NCBI GenBank assembly: GCA_949948735.1
Contig: CATLGV010000013.1
Coordinates: 36,617 to 100,616 of the forward strand
Length of the DNA: 64,000 nucleotides
Reading direction: 5' to 3'
Source of the DNA: an uncultured Lachnospiraceae bacterium
Lineage (GTDB): Bacteria; Bacillota; Clostridia; Lachnospirales; Lachnospiraceae
Within the stretch, counting starts at the first letter, position 1; every line of letters begins with the position of its first letter. The notes under the pieces were generated by a model. That model was not told the origin of the DNA. It made no database searches and saw only the letters and a list, made by a program, of their open reading frames with translations. A program made the position numbers and the translations under genes. Positions 1 through 8,583 of the stretch are shown piece after piece.

Positions 1-154
1 TTCTTATTTTCCAAATCCTCTCCCCTATATCCTAGCATTTATGCGTTGTCCAAACGCCATTCGCGGGGGAAAATCCGTTTTGACACAATCTGTATGTCTT
101 TATTCTTTAGGAAACCATTCAAATCCAATGTTTTCAAGGTGCGTGGCAAATCTA

Positions 155-1273
155 CTATACAGATTTTATCTTTTCAATCCTGCACAGCCCCATCTGGTAC
201 CGCTTCCCCTGATATCTTGTACATTTCAGGATATGCGGTGAAGCGCCATAGCTTCCGTCCCTATCATGTTTATGTACTCTGGGAACATTCGTCTTACCAA
301 ATATCCTTGGGATTATATCCAGACCTTCCTTTTTCCCATACATCGGATAAACGATGGTCTTTGATACGAAACCGCACCCTCCGCCACATAGGACATAATT
401 CATTTTCGGGGGCTCCACACCTGTAAATGCCATCGCAAAGTTTTTATAATAACTTTCCATAAAAGTCTTTACCGCTTCCATCAGGGACTTCCCTGTCACA
501 TTGCAGATACTCATATCCACAGCAACAGAAAACCTTATCTCTGTGTCGGGCCTGATGCATTCTCTTAATAAAGGAAGCTTTGTCTCCGTTCCGTCCGTAT
601 GCAGCTCGATCTTCTGACATAGCACCAGTTCATCCACGGACAGGGGGGCACTGTCACTGACAATGAAACCCTGCAAAAAGTCATTCACCGCATCGCCATG
701 TCTTGTACCTTCACGCCTTAATATTCGGTAAGCATGGTTTTCAATATCCAAAACGTCCTTCTTCAAATACCGGTTTCTGCTCGTATTGATATCCGCGTTT
801 CTTTTCAGCGCTGCCTTTTCCTGCTGGTACTTCTCCGGCCGTTTCAAAATATCCTCACCCAGCAGTATTGTCCGGAACATTCCCTTTAACGAACTCCCGG
901 GAATATAAGGGTTACCATAAGCGTCCTTTATACACGCCATAACCTGCAGCCTGTTTGTCGTATCCTCGTCAATGGAATCACCACAGTCCAGACTGTATTT
1001 CAGAAAAGGCTGTATCTCCTCCAGCCTGATATTCTGCCTTTTAAGCCATACCGCAAGCCCCATGCGGTTCGGCCCCAATAAGTACTCCTCGAAAGCCGCC
1101 TGTTTTTGCCTTTCGGACAATTCCCTGTATAATCTCTGAATGTCGGGAATCCCAACCTGCTTTCGATCTAAAAATACATATTCCTTTTTCCCGATTTCCT
1201 TGCCGCTTCCCACAAATACAGGGCCGACTGTACGCATAACCACCTGATAGCTTTTCAAATATTGATTATTCAT
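155..1273 (-). CDS. csm5: Type III-A CRISPR effector subunit Csm5
   Basis: A RAMP-superfamily (Cas7-like) subunit of the Csm interference complex that caps the crRNA 3' side of the backbone; needed for crRNA maturation in studied systems. The 372-residue protein begins with a glycine-rich segment (VGPVFVGSGKEIGKKEY) and has the Csm5/Csm3-type loop GSSLKGMFRTILLG near residue 125. The start ATG overlaps the csm4 stop by 4 bp (ATGA), so translation is probably coupled. It is the last gene of the six-gene operon visible here; the sequence after its TAG runs to the window edge without a clear gene start. Assignment rests on the RAMP motif plus position after csm4; I am confident of it. Confidence 0.9.
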   Translation of the reverse strand: MNNQYLKSYQVVMRTVGPVFVGSGKEIGKKEYVFLDRKQVGIPDIQRLYRELSERQKQAAFEEYLLGPNRMGLAVWLKRQNIRLEEIQPFLKYSLDCGDSIDEDTTNRLQVMACIKDAYGNPYIPGSSLKGMFRTILLGEDILKRPEKYQQEKAALKRNADINTSRNRYLKKDVLDIENHAYRILRREGTRHGDAVNDFLQGFIVSDSAPLSVDELVLCQKIELHTDGTETKLPLLRECIRPDTEIRFSVAVDMSICNVTGKSLMEAVKTFMESYYKNFAMAFTGVEPPKMNYVLCGGGCGFVSKTIVYPMYGKKEGLDIIPRIFGKTNVPRVHKHDRDGSYGASPHILKCTRYQGKRYQMGLCRIEKIKSV

Positions 1274-2205
1274 ATGCCTACCTCCATCAGCATTGGTTTT
1301 GCATAACGATAAACCGGGTGTCCGCCGTCCCCGCCTGAAACATCATAGATATCGCCCTGATATCTGGCCGCGACGCAAGCGCCGGCCTTCAACACATACA
1401 AATCCCTTTTCCGCATTTGCTTTGACGCATATTGTCCAGACGCAACAAAACCGCTTCTTTTACAAAGCATATATTCTGCTCCCGCCAATACCGCTTCCAG
1501 CTCGTCAGCCCTTGGCAGAGACACGGACAACGACATATAACACGCGCCCATCCTCTCAAGACGCTGCCAAATCTCTCTGGGCAGACGCTCCGAGCGCACT
1601 TCAAACCGCCCTAACCCCGACGCCCGCTTTCCGCCTATTCCGCTGAAGGATAAACTCTCCATCAGCTTGTCCATCAATTCCAGCTGTGCCTGATTCTGAT
1701 ATCCCGCAATAATATACACCCCGTTGCCCTTATTATAATAATAAGTTCCTATCCGGTAAGGCTTTGTCTCCTCTTCCCCACGAATCGAAGCCACTGCCTT
1801 CATTTCAAAATATCCCAACCGGTCAATATCCTTTGATTGGACGCCACATATATCATAGCTGCCTGACAAATAAGCCTCCATTGCTTCCAGCGGGATATAC
1901 CTTAATTTTTTATAGGCCTTTTTTACCGCAGAATCGCCCTTGTTGTTTACAGCCTCTATACGTTTCATCGGTTTTGGGAGATAATATGTACCGCCGATAT
2001 AGGGAAACGCATCCGATAATAGCAGAGACCCGTTTAGCGCATCCTGATAAAATCGCTGCAGCACATCCTCTCCCTGTTTTAATGCCTCCTGGCACAATGC
2101 GGAAAAGAGCGTATCCGCACAAAACGTATATTCCCCATCCTCCAGACTTCGCCCGCCAAAATGAACTGCTCCCAGAAAACTTAACTTATACACCTTATAG
2201 TTCAT
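1270..2205 (-). CDS. csm4: Type III-A CRISPR effector subunit Csm4
   Basis: Cas5-like RAMP subunit that binds the 5' handle of the crRNA and contacts Cas10 at the base of the Csm complex. The 311-residue protein opens with YKLSFLGAVHFGG and carries a glycine-rich loop, GIGGKRASGLGRFEV, around residues 190-205, typical of Csm4. It starts just after csm3 (stop and start about 5 bp apart, with a GGAGGGAGTAATAGGC region upstream that also encodes the csm3 C-terminus) and overlaps csm5 by 4 bp. The C-terminal third includes repeated aromatic and glycine residues (VSGGDGGHPVYRYAKP). Confidence 0.9.
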   Translation of the reverse strand: MNYKVYKLSFLGAVHFGGRSLEDGEYTFCADTLFSALCQEALKQGEDVLQRFYQDALNGSLLLSDAFPYIGGTYYLPKPMKRIEAVNNKGDSAVKKAYKKLRYIPLEAMEAYLSGSYDICGVQSKDIDRLGYFEMKAVASIRGEEETKPYRIGTYYYNKGNGVYIIAGYQNQAQLELMDKLMESLSFSGIGGKRASGLGRFEVRSERLPREIWQRLERMGACYMSLSVSLPRADELEAVLAGAEYMLCKRSGFVASGQYASKQMRKRDLYVLKAGACVAARYQGDIYDVSGGDGGHPVYRYAKPMLMEVGI

Positions 2206-2210
2206 GCCTA

Positions 2211-2888
2211 TTACTCCCTCCAGGCTTCGGCCGCACTTTGCAGCACATGGTTACATTCCGCAATAATTTCATCCGCCACGGTTCCCACAACTGCCCTTGC
2301 ACACATATCCCGAAACACAATTTTGCCATATCCTCTGGAGCCGTTTCCTCCCAGATAGTCATACTGCATCAGCCTTATCCCCTCCGCAAGAACAGTCATA
2401 TCTTCGATTGCCTCATCCTCCTCTTCCATCTCATACATGATGTCTACCCCAAAGAGCGAGCCTCGAATCACACGCTCAATTTGTCTGGGATTCGCAACCG
2501 CCGTCACCCTGTTAATCGTATTTTCAAACTTAATTTCCGTCAATCCCTGCAGACCTTTTTCTCTTAATTCTGTTTCATTTAGCAAGAACATGTCCGATAT
2601 CAGTACCCTGCTTCTTTTTACCTGCTTCTCCTTTGCGCAGCCAAACAGCCGTGTTAAGCACGGCGCATCTTCATCCGGTTTTTTTGCTGCCTCTGTATTA
2701 TATTCTTTAGCCAGCAGCGAGCGCATTTTCCCCTTCAAGGAGCTTCCCGGTATCATCGGCTGATTCGTCCGGGCGTCCTTGATTACGGGGGAATCCACGG
2801 CCCCGATCGCAGCAAAAGCAGATGAGCCGCCAATATGTATACCTGTTTTTATTTCTATTGTTCCCGTTATCTGAATCTTTGCGTACAT
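2211..2888 (-). CDS. csm3: Type III-A CRISPR backbone RNase Csm3
   Basis: Repeated Cas7-like backbone subunit that cuts target RNA at 6-nt intervals. I start it at the ATG at 2888 (MYAKIQITG), preceded by AGGAGGGAAAAGCTT; the longer reading frame to 2921 would run through the csm2 stop region and the ribosome site. From this start the protein is 225 residues. The segment GGSSAFAAIGAVDSPVIKD places an Asp at residue 32, the position of the catalytic Asp of characterised Csm3 proteins (D32/D33), so RNase activity looks intact. The loop GSSLKGKMRSLLAKEY and the C-terminal GGNGSRGYGKI are family hallmarks. Confidence 0.93.
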   Translation of the reverse strand: MYAKIQITGTIEIKTGIHIGGSSAFAAIGAVDSPVIKDARTNQPMIPGSSLKGKMRSLLAKEYNTEAAKKPDEDAPCLTRLFGCAKEKQVKRSRVLISDMFLLNETELREKGLQGLTEIKFENTINRVTAVANPRQIERVIRGSLFGVDIMYEMEEEDEAIEDMTVLAEGIRLMQYDYLGGNGSRGYGKIVFRDMCARAVVGTVADEIIAECNHVLQSAAEAWRE

Positions 2889-2901
2889 AAGCTTTTCCCT
2901 C

Positions 2902-3294
2902 CTAATTTTCCCTACCGCCATGGAATTTATGAAACGCTACCAATGCTTCCATATATCGGTTAAATAATATGTAATTATGCTTACTGCCTTTTATGGTTTT
3001 CAACACGCCAAGAATATCCGCCTTCTCGACCAAGCTTTTCACCGACGGCTCCCTGCCTGCCTCATACAGAAACCTTACCCGCAAATACTCAATTCTTGAA
3101 CAAACCTCTTCACTTAACTTATCCCCGCTTTGATTCATTATTTCGTTATAAATATCCGCCGTAAGCGCCAGCAGGTTTCGCAGCTTTGATGTCGTCACCA
3201 TCGGAATCGTGCGTCCATTCTTATCCTTCATATTCTTTAGGTTTATAATAACCTTTTCTGCTTCATCCACATAATTCTGATCATTTATCTGCAT
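2902..3294 (-). CDS. csm2: Type III-A CRISPR small subunit Csm2
   Basis: The small (Cas11-like) alpha-helical subunit forming the second filament of the Csm complex, which helps hold the target RNA. It is 130 residues and almost entirely predicted helix (ISKNLK-type segments, TTSKLRNLLALTADIYNEI, RVRFLYEAGREPSVKSLVEKA), with the family-typical region FNRYMEALVAFHKF near the C-terminus. The start overlaps the cas10 3' end by 14 bp, and its stop lies 14 bp before the csm3 start, so it sits inside a tightly packed operon. Sequence conservation in Csm2 is low, so position is an important part of the call. Confidence 0.9.
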   Translation of the reverse strand: MQINDQNYVDEAEKVIINLKNMKDKNGRTIPMVTTSKLRNLLALTADIYNEIMNQSGDKLSEEVCSRIEYLRVRFLYEAGREPSVKSLVEKADILGVLKTIKGSKHNYILFNRYMEALVAFHKFHGGREN

Positions 3295-5665
3295 GCTCTG
3301 TTTCCTCCTTCTCCCTCGTCAAATATGCGTACAAATTAATCGCCGTCTTGAGCTGCCTGCAATCCGCTTCGTTTTTTATCCATTGGTACATCTTTAAGGA
3401 AAATTCCCTATAGGCCGCCTTTTGCTCCGGCGGTGCCGCTTTCTCCGGCTCCAACCGTGACAAAAGATATACATACCTCGCAAAATTGACCTTCTCTTTC
3501 CGGCCGCAAATCAGCTTCAAAAGATGATACAGGAAATTCTTTCCTCTCTCCTCCGATACCGTAAAGAAATGCCGAATCACCTCATACTTTTCGCCCAATA
3601 CAGACTGTTCAAATTCCTGCCAGCAATATGTTCCGTCACTTATACTGCTTTCCGTCCCATCTTCACTTACAACGATATGGCGCTGCCCATCCTCAAATAA
3701 TGTCACCGCGTTTTTCCCCGGCAGAGATTTTGACGCATCCTCCAAAAGCGCGACCTCCCGGGCAATGGCACTGATAGGGTATCCGGATGCATAGACGCCA
3801 ATGCTGGCCGACAGGGTCAGGGTTCCCTGCGTATACCGTTCGAAGGCTCTTCGTATATCAACCGCAAGCTCTATCACCTCATTCCATGCGCCCACAATAA
3901 ACAAATCATCTCCGCCAGAATAACAAATCGTCACATTTCGCGCCCCGACAGATTTTCCATCCAGGGAATAAGCACCTTCCTGCAATATTTGATTGATGTG
4001 CAGTTTAAAGAACAGTGAAAGCTGTCGTGATAATACCGCCGTCCTTGACAGGGTCACATACCGATTATGGTTGGCGGGATTCTCAAAGCCCGAAACAAAT
4101 GCCTGCCCCAAATTATCTACGTCCGCACGGATAACCCCTATCCGGTCAATCCCCTCCGCCTCTGCGGCATAGGCCTCAAAGGTTTTCTTGCTGCTGTAAT
4201 CGCCCACCCACAGCTTGGTAGCGATATGCCTGCCGGTAAACATCCTGTTTTTGCTATATGCCCGAACAAAGCAATCGTCCCGCTGCATCTTTTCTTTTAA
4301 GGAATTGCCATCGTCAGACACAAGGTAATATCCCTCGGGGAGCGGCAGCGCATTTTCCGATTTCTCCAACGTAACCGTAAAAAATCCATCTTCCAAAATA
4401 TTCCTTGAAAATCGTTCTATAGCCTTACAAAGCGGACATATACCGTCTTCGTTTACCTTTGCTATTCTTTTGCAAACCTTACACTCTCTTGTATAATCCA
4501 TGTGCACTCTGGCGTTGAACGCCACAATATCAGCACTCGTATATCTGCGGCTTTTTCTTTGGGATATTTCATCCCCTGCCTGTCGAAATATTTGGGCGTA
4601 ACTCCCTTCCGGTACATTTTTAAGCGAATCTGTGCTGCATGGAGCGCATCCCCATGCTACGTACAGGGATATATCAAACCACTCTGCCAGCCAGTGATTC
4701 AGCCGGTTCATATACTGATTTGCCGCCGCTTGGGCGCTCCTTGTATTTGGTATTAAAATATAGCAATGCCCTCCTCCCGAATAAATCAGATTTGCCCTTG
4801 AAAGCTGCAGCTTTGACAGCAGGCTGTCTATAATATGCTCCATCATAATCTCCAGATAAAAGGAACGGGCACGCAGCGTCTTTAACGCATTCTTACTTAT
4901 AATCGTATAGATAAAATCCTGTATCCCCGATATGTCCGCTGAAAATAACAAAAACGCCTTTTCTTTGTAAAAATCGCTTCCTTTCTCAAGCAGCCTTGTT
5001 TTGTAATCCTTTTCCCCCTGCTCCTGTAAATACGCATAAATGCAGCTTGCTACCGCCGCCGTAAGCTTCACATGGTCAAACAACGAAATATCCGCCGTCT
5101 CGCTCTTTGCAGTGGAAGCCGGCACATAAGAAAGATTTGCCTCCAACACCTCCAGTAAAGAATTGACATATTCGTTCGTCCACTCCATCCCCCTGAGATT
5201 ATCCGTTAAATGAAGCTTTACCTCTGTATAAAACGGTTCGTCATATTTTTCTCTCTTTTCATCCGGATAAGGGATCCTGCCTTGGACATCCAGCATTCCC
5301 GGATCATAACAGTATTCTCCCCTGTTTCCGTTCAGAATATTGAACACGCTTTGCAATGGCATGGACAATTCAAATCCTACATCCTCCGAATCATTTTGCC
5401 GTCTGTCCGCAGCCGATGAAATATTGTCCGCAATATAAATAATGTATGCCAACGAATCCCTGTCAATTTTTGCTCCCTTTATCGCGTCAGCATGGTGGTA
5501 TCTCACGCAGTCCAATACCCCGGTATCAGAAATATGTATCTCATCCTTTAAAAACTCATACCCGCTTAAACTATGTTTCCGCTTATCTGTGCCCTCACGG
5601 TAGATCACTTTCCCAATATCATGCAGCAACCCGCCCAAAACAAGCGCAATCTCCCTGTCCGTCAT
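3281..5665 (-). CDS. cas10: Type III-A CRISPR Cas10/Csm1 (HD nuclease and cOA synthase)
   Basis: Large signature subunit of type III systems. The 794-residue protein has an N-terminal HD nuclease domain (GGLLHDIGKVIYR, His15-Asp16), a first Palm domain, a zinc finger (CKVCK about residue 396 and CPLC about 413) and a second Palm domain with the cyclase signature CYSGGDDLFIVG (GGDD near residue 584). Known function: on target RNA binding, HD degrades ssDNA and Palm turns ATP into cyclic oligoadenylate. Both active-site motifs are intact, so a cOA-activated effector (for example Csm6 or a CARF protein) is expected, but none is encoded in this window. The start overlaps the cas6 stop by 4 bp. 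Confidence 0.96.
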   Translation of the reverse strand: MTDREIALVLGGLLHDIGKVIYREGTDKRKHSLSGYEFLKDEIHISDTGVLDCVRYHHADAIKGAKIDRDSLAYIIYIADNISSAADRRQNDSEDVGFELSMPLQSVFNILNGNRGEYCYDPGMLDVQGRIPYPDEKREKYDEPFYTEVKLHLTDNLRGMEWTNEYVNSLLEVLEANLSYVPASTAKSETADISLFDHVKLTAAVASCIYAYLQEQGEKDYKTRLLEKGSDFYKEKAFLLFSADISGIQDFIYTIISKNALKTLRARSFYLEIMMEHIIDSLLSKLQLSRANLIYSGGGHCYILIPNTRSAQAAANQYMNRLNHWLAEWFDISLYVAWGCAPCSTDSLKNVPEGSYAQIFRQAGDEISQRKSRRYTSADIVAFNARVHMDYTRECKVCKRIAKVNEDGICPLCKAIERFSRNILEDGFFTVTLEKSENALPLPEGYYLVSDDGNSLKEKMQRDDCFVRAYSKNRMFTGRHIATKLWVGDYSSKKTFEAYAAEAEGIDRIGVIRADVDNLGQAFVSGFENPANHNRYVTLSRTAVLSRQLSLFFKLHINQILQEGAYSLDGKSVGARNVTICYSGGDDLFIVGAWNEVIELAVDIRRAFERYTQGTLTLSASIGVYASGYPISAIAREVALLEDASKSLPGKNAVTLFEDGQRHIVVSEDGTESSISDGTYCWQEFEQSVLGEKYEVIRHFFTVSEERGKNFLYHLLKLICGRKEKVNFARYVYLLSRLEPEKAAPPEQKAAYREFSLKMYQWIKNEADCRQLKTAINLYAYLTREKEETEHADK

Positions 5666-6462
5666 TCAAGCCGCCCCCCTTTTTCTTTTGCAAATGTACC
5701 CTTAACAGGATTACCCTGTCCCTGCGCGGGACTCTTTATCCGCAGCGCCCCCATCCCAATCGCCGTTTTAATTCCTATGCCGGAATATTCCCCAAATCTC
5801 GCCAGCAGCTTTGCGTATTTTGCCATGGTCTCTGTCCCTGTTATTTTTATACCGATTTCTCCTTTGAACGAGGGTATCTTAATCCCCTCCATCGGAAAGA
5901 AAGCGCTTCTTAACCTGTATTGTACAATACGGCTATTATTTACCAATTGCTCCAGCGTCTCCTCGTCATACATTTCCATGTCCGAGGAGGCCGCGCTGTA
6001 CTTATTCATAAGACTTTGATAGATATACCGCGTATCCGGCATAATGATATATTGGCCATTGCTTTTAAACGCGGTCGGCGTTATAAACTCCAAATTCAAA
6101 TACCGGCTGAATTGTGCCGCATAAAACTCATTCATCAGCTCCTGTCTGCTCGTCGTCCTAAGCTCTTTCGAACAAACCGTTATATTTGCGCCGCCCTTTT
6201 CCAAAGTCATCTGACAAAAGCTTTCGTCCAGAAGCGGCAGTATTATTTTGTGATATGCCTCCAGCGTATAGGTATTTACCACCCATTCATACGATTCTCC
6301 TGATACAATATACTGACTATACGGCTTCAATCCCTGCTGGTGCAGCTGTTGCGCGTATTCGCTGTCAAGCTGTTCCATCAAAATCCCCTGCATATTCGAC
6401 GACTGATAATAGCCAAACTCTTTTTTATTGATTTCCAGTCTCATTTTAAGCCTTGCCAGCAT
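5662..6462 (-). CDS. cas6: CRISPR crRNA-processing endoribonuclease Cas6
   Basis: Cuts the precursor CRISPR RNA inside each repeat to give the crRNAs used by the Csm complex. The protein is 266 residues; the C-terminal glycine-rich loop GIGIKTAIGMGALRI (about residues 240-254) is the Cas6 hallmark, and the family-type N-terminal segment RLKMRLEINKKEF opens the first ferredoxin-like fold. ATG at 6462 follows GGATGGAGGTTAT, a good ribosome site; an inner ATG at 6444 is less well placed. First gene of the operon, with a good sigma-A promoter about 30 bp upstream. Confidence 0.9.
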   Translation of the reverse strand: MLARLKMRLEINKKEFGYYQSSNMQGILMEQLDSEYAQQLHQQGLKPYSQYIVSGESYEWVVNTYTLEAYHKIILPLLDESFCQMTLEKGGANITVCSKELRTTSRQELMNEFYAAQFSRYLNLEFITPTAFKSNGQYIIMPDTRYIYQSLMNKYSAASSDMEMYDEETLEQLVNNSRIVQYRLRSAFFPMEGIKIPSFKGEIGIKITGTETMAKYAKLLARFGEYSGIGIKTAIGMGALRIKSPAQGQGNPVKGTFAKEKGGRLE

Positions 6463-6489
6463 ATAACCTCCATCCTTTCATACCTGCGC

Positions 6490-6518
6490 ATTATAGAGAG
6501 CTTCAAGCCCAAAAACAA
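6490..6518 (-). promoter_or_regulatory. Sigma-A type promoter of the cas6-csm operon
   Basis: Reading the minus strand, TTGTTT (6513-6518) and a perfect TATAAT (6490-6495) are separated by exactly 17 bp, about 28 bp ahead of the cas6 start codon. This would give a very short leader. No CRISPR leader or repeat lies between the promoter and 6789. Confidence 0.65.
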
Positions 6519-6722
6519 CTATAATAATCATAGCAGACTATATTTGCTTTTTCTACATATTTCATCTATATTTTCCATAATTATACACGAAGGCGTATAT
6601 ATCGCCACGCCGCATCATATCCAAAAAAATTGCCAGCTCATCCCCTCATTTCTCCCATACGCAGTGGACCCGAGGGACTACATATCCGCACGCACACTGT
6701 AAAAAGCGACATGCTGTAACGC
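6519..6722. other. Intergenic stretch with no gene recognised
   Basis: About 200 bp between the cas6 promoter and the terminator of the next gene. It is AT-rich on the cas6 side (6530-6600) and GC-richer from 6640. I see no CRISPR repeats, no tRNA and no convincing small gene. The short open frame that crosses 6638-6850 on the minus strand overlaps the terminator and the ferritin-like gene and has no ribosome site. Confidence 0.5.
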
Positions 6723-6764
6723 CAAAAGGACAGCGTCGGTATGCCCCGACACTGTCCTTTTTGG
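6723..6764 (-). terminator. Rho-independent terminator after the ferritin-like gene
   Basis: An inverted repeat, GGACAGcGTCGG with CCGACaCTGTCC around a TATGCC loop, is flanked by A and T runs on both sides, so it could work in both directions. On the minus strand it lies about 25 bp after the stop of the gene at 6789. Confidence 0.8.
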
Positions 6765-6788
6765 GTAAATTCTTTTCGCCGCGCTTCC

Positions 6789-7247
6789 TTATGCCATTCC
6801 GTTGACAGTCTTGTACTTGTAGAGCATCTCCGCATGGTTCTGCTCCTCAATCTGAATATCCGCCAGCAGCTTTCTCACGTCAGAGCTGCCAAAGCGGAAC
6901 ACGTCGGAATTGTACTCCGAGGATACGAGCTTCTCCGTGGCAATACAGTCTGTCGCAAGGAAGCAGTCCGCCTTCTTGTCCGGCGTATCGCCCGTCTTGT
7001 CGTAAGTTGCCGCCGGATTATAATTCCTTCCGTCGCTGTCATTGCAGTTGCAGGAGGGCACCGTGCCGCCCAGCATCTGTCCCAGCGAATCGTAGTGCTG
7101 CTGCTCCTTTTGCTGCAATTCCTTAAACAAATCCTTTAAGACCGTATCCTTCGCCTCATTCGCATACTTCCCGTACTTGTCGATGCAGGTCTGCTCCTGC
7201 GTCTGCAGGTCCTTGATTGCCGCCGTCTCTTTTTCCGTCAAAATCAT
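6789..7247 (-). CDS. Ferritin-like / spore coat CotF-like protein
   Basis: A 152-residue helical protein. Two helical segments, an N-terminal TEKETAAIKDLQTQEQTCIDKY and a C-terminal IQIEEQNHAEMLYKYK, hold spaced Glu and His residues (EQQHYDS, EEQNHAEM) like those of ferritin-like four-helix bundles. In Clostridia such proteins are usually annotated as spore coat protein CotF-like. A cysteine-containing central loop (PSCNCND, then KADCF) separates the helices. Start ATG 7247 follows a GGAGGG site. It stands alone, with its own terminator. Function is inferred from fold pattern only; a metal-binding role is possible but unproven. Confidence 0.6.
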   Translation of the reverse strand: MILTEKETAAIKDLQTQEQTCIDKYGKYANEAKDTVLKDLFKELQQKEQQHYDSLGQMLGGTVPSCNCNDSDGRNYNPAATYDKTGDTPDKKADCFLATDCIATEKLVSSEYNSDVFRFGSSDVRKLLADIQIEEQNHAEMLYKYKTVNGMA

Positions 7248-7360
7248 ACTGTTTCCCTCCTGATAACATGAAGCGCGCGCAAGCCGCCCGCCTTATTTTG
7301 GTACTCGTTACCAGCATTGGATAAAACAGCGTTTTTTATACATCACGCCGGGATGCAGTC

Positions 7361-7882
7361 TTATTCCTGCAGCACGATATCAACCTCGTACGAATCCTCA
7401 ATCAGAATATACGCCGCGCCGTGGCGGATACACCGTTCCAGCATCCGCGCATTATCCCTGCGCACCGTTTCAAGCGTACACCCCTCGTCCTCACCGCGGT
7501 CTTCGATGACGCCTGCGTACCGCTTGATGCTGTCGAAATGATCGACAATATATTTATCGCTCATAACCAGACAATAGAACCGGATTTCTTTGCGGTACTC
7601 CGCTTCAAAATCATCCGCCCATTCAAAAGGAATATAGCAGCCCTCCACAATAAGGCTCTGTCCGTTTTCAATGGCAGTCTTGATCATTTCCCGCACCACC
7701 GGCCATAAATAGGCGGTCAGCGCCGCCTCGTCGCTCACAGGCGTAAGAAGCGTATATCCGCTGCGAATCAGTCCCATTTTCAGATGATCTATCGAAAGAT
7801 ACGGATACTTGTATGTTTCAAGAAGCTTTTGCGCAAGCGCTGTCTTGCCTGTATGGGAGGCGCCCGTTATCAAAACAATCAT
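7361..7882 (-). CDS. P-loop NTPase, adenylate-kinase-like
   Basis: Probable small-molecule kinase of the AAA_33/adenylate kinase-like group. Right after the start it has a Walker A motif, GASHTGKTAL. An acidic VEGCYIPFEWADDF lies mid-protein, where Walker B and the lid start are expected, and RRDNARMLERC lies near the end. I place the start at the ATG at 7882 (MIVLITGASHTGKT); an alternative ATG at 7894 sits almost on top of the AAAGGAGC ribosome site. It is about 173 residues. Substrate cannot be told from sequence. No operon partner is obvious; the rubredoxin fusion lies 45 bp upstream in the same direction. Confidence 0.6.
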   Translation of the reverse strand: MIVLITGASHTGKTALAQKLLETYKYPYLSIDHLKMGLIRSGYTLLTPVSDEAALTAYLWPVVREMIKTAIENGQSLIVEGCYIPFEWADDFEAEYRKEIRFYCLVMSDKYIVDHFDSIKRYAGVIEDRGEDEGCTLETVRRDNARMLERCIRHGAAYILIEDSYEVDIVLQE

Positions 7883-7926
7883 TTTTATAACCATGCTCCT
7901 TTCCTGACACGCTCCGACAGCATGCT

Positions 7927-8544
7927 TTACAGAGCTGCCTTCTCAAAATCGGACGCCGGATGCTTGCACAGCGGACAAACAAAATCCGCGGGAAGCTCCT
8001 CGCCCTCGTAAACGTAACCGCAGACCGTACAGCGCCATACCGTTTTTCCTCCGGCAGTCTCCTGCGCGGGCTTAGGCTTGATTGAAGACTGATAATACGC
8101 GTATGTGGCGGAGGGCGCTCCCGACAAAACCTCCATATCATCCACAGCGGCAATAAACATCGTATGACTCCCTAAATCGACTGTCTGCTCCACCGTCGCG
8201 CTGATATAGCCGTTTGTCCCCGCCGTGACGTAGTACAGGCCGTTGGCGCTGCGCTCACAGTCCTTATAACCGGAAAACTTATCCACGTCGCGCCCCGACT
8301 GAAAACCGAAATGCCGGAACACTTCAAAGCCGGCCTCCTCGCTGAGAATGGATATGTTGAACCTGCCGCTTGACTGCACCAGATCATGCGTAAGGTTCGC
8401 CTTATTAACCGTGATGCTGATGCGGTTAGGCTCCCCTGTTACCTGCCCCGCCGTGTTGATGATACACCCGCTGTCTCTTCCCTCAAACGCAGCTGTGAGC
8501 ACGAACAGCCCGTATGTGAGCTTGTACATCGTTTTCTTGTCCAT
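7927..8544 (-). CDS. Flavin reductase-rubredoxin fusion (high molecular weight rubredoxin)
   Basis: Electron-transfer protein joining an FMN-binding flavin reductase domain (residues 1 to about 150; PNRISITVNKANLTHDLV and the GRFNISIL strand) to a C-terminal rubredoxin (about 168-200; CTVCGYVYEGEELPADFVCPLC, four iron ligands all present). Family members ('Hrb') pass electrons to flavodiiron proteins in oxygen or NO detoxification in acetogens and related anaerobes. Length 205 is normal for the family. ATG at 8544 follows AAGGAGGCG. No flavodiiron protein is in the window, so the partner is elsewhere. Confidence 0.88.
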   Translation of the reverse strand: MDKKTMYKLTYGLFVLTAAFEGRDSGCIINTAGQVTGEPNRISITVNKANLTHDLVQSSGRFNISILSEEAGFEVFRHFGFQSGRDVDKFSGYKDCERSANGLYYVTAGTNGYISATVEQTVDLGSHTMFIAAVDDMEVLSGAPSATYAYYQSSIKPKPAQETAGGKTVWRCTVCGYVYEGEELPADFVCPLCKHPASDFEKAAL

Positions 8545-8583
8545 TACAGACGCCTCCTTTCAAGCATTTATGCCAAACACCGT

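Noticed and set aside
1..154. Start of another cas gene (csm6) after csm5
   Set aside because: A GGGGAGAGG sequence on the minus strand near positions 17-25 is followed by a TTG only two bases later, too close for a start, and the frame leaves the window at once. Cannot be supported.
1..6800. CRISPR array near the csm genes
   Set aside because: No direct repeats of 25-40 bp with regular spacing were found on either side of the operon within the window.
6638..6850. 70-codon minus-strand open frame
   Set aside because: Overlaps the terminator hairpin at 6723-6764 and the 3' part of the ferritin-like gene; no ribosome site.
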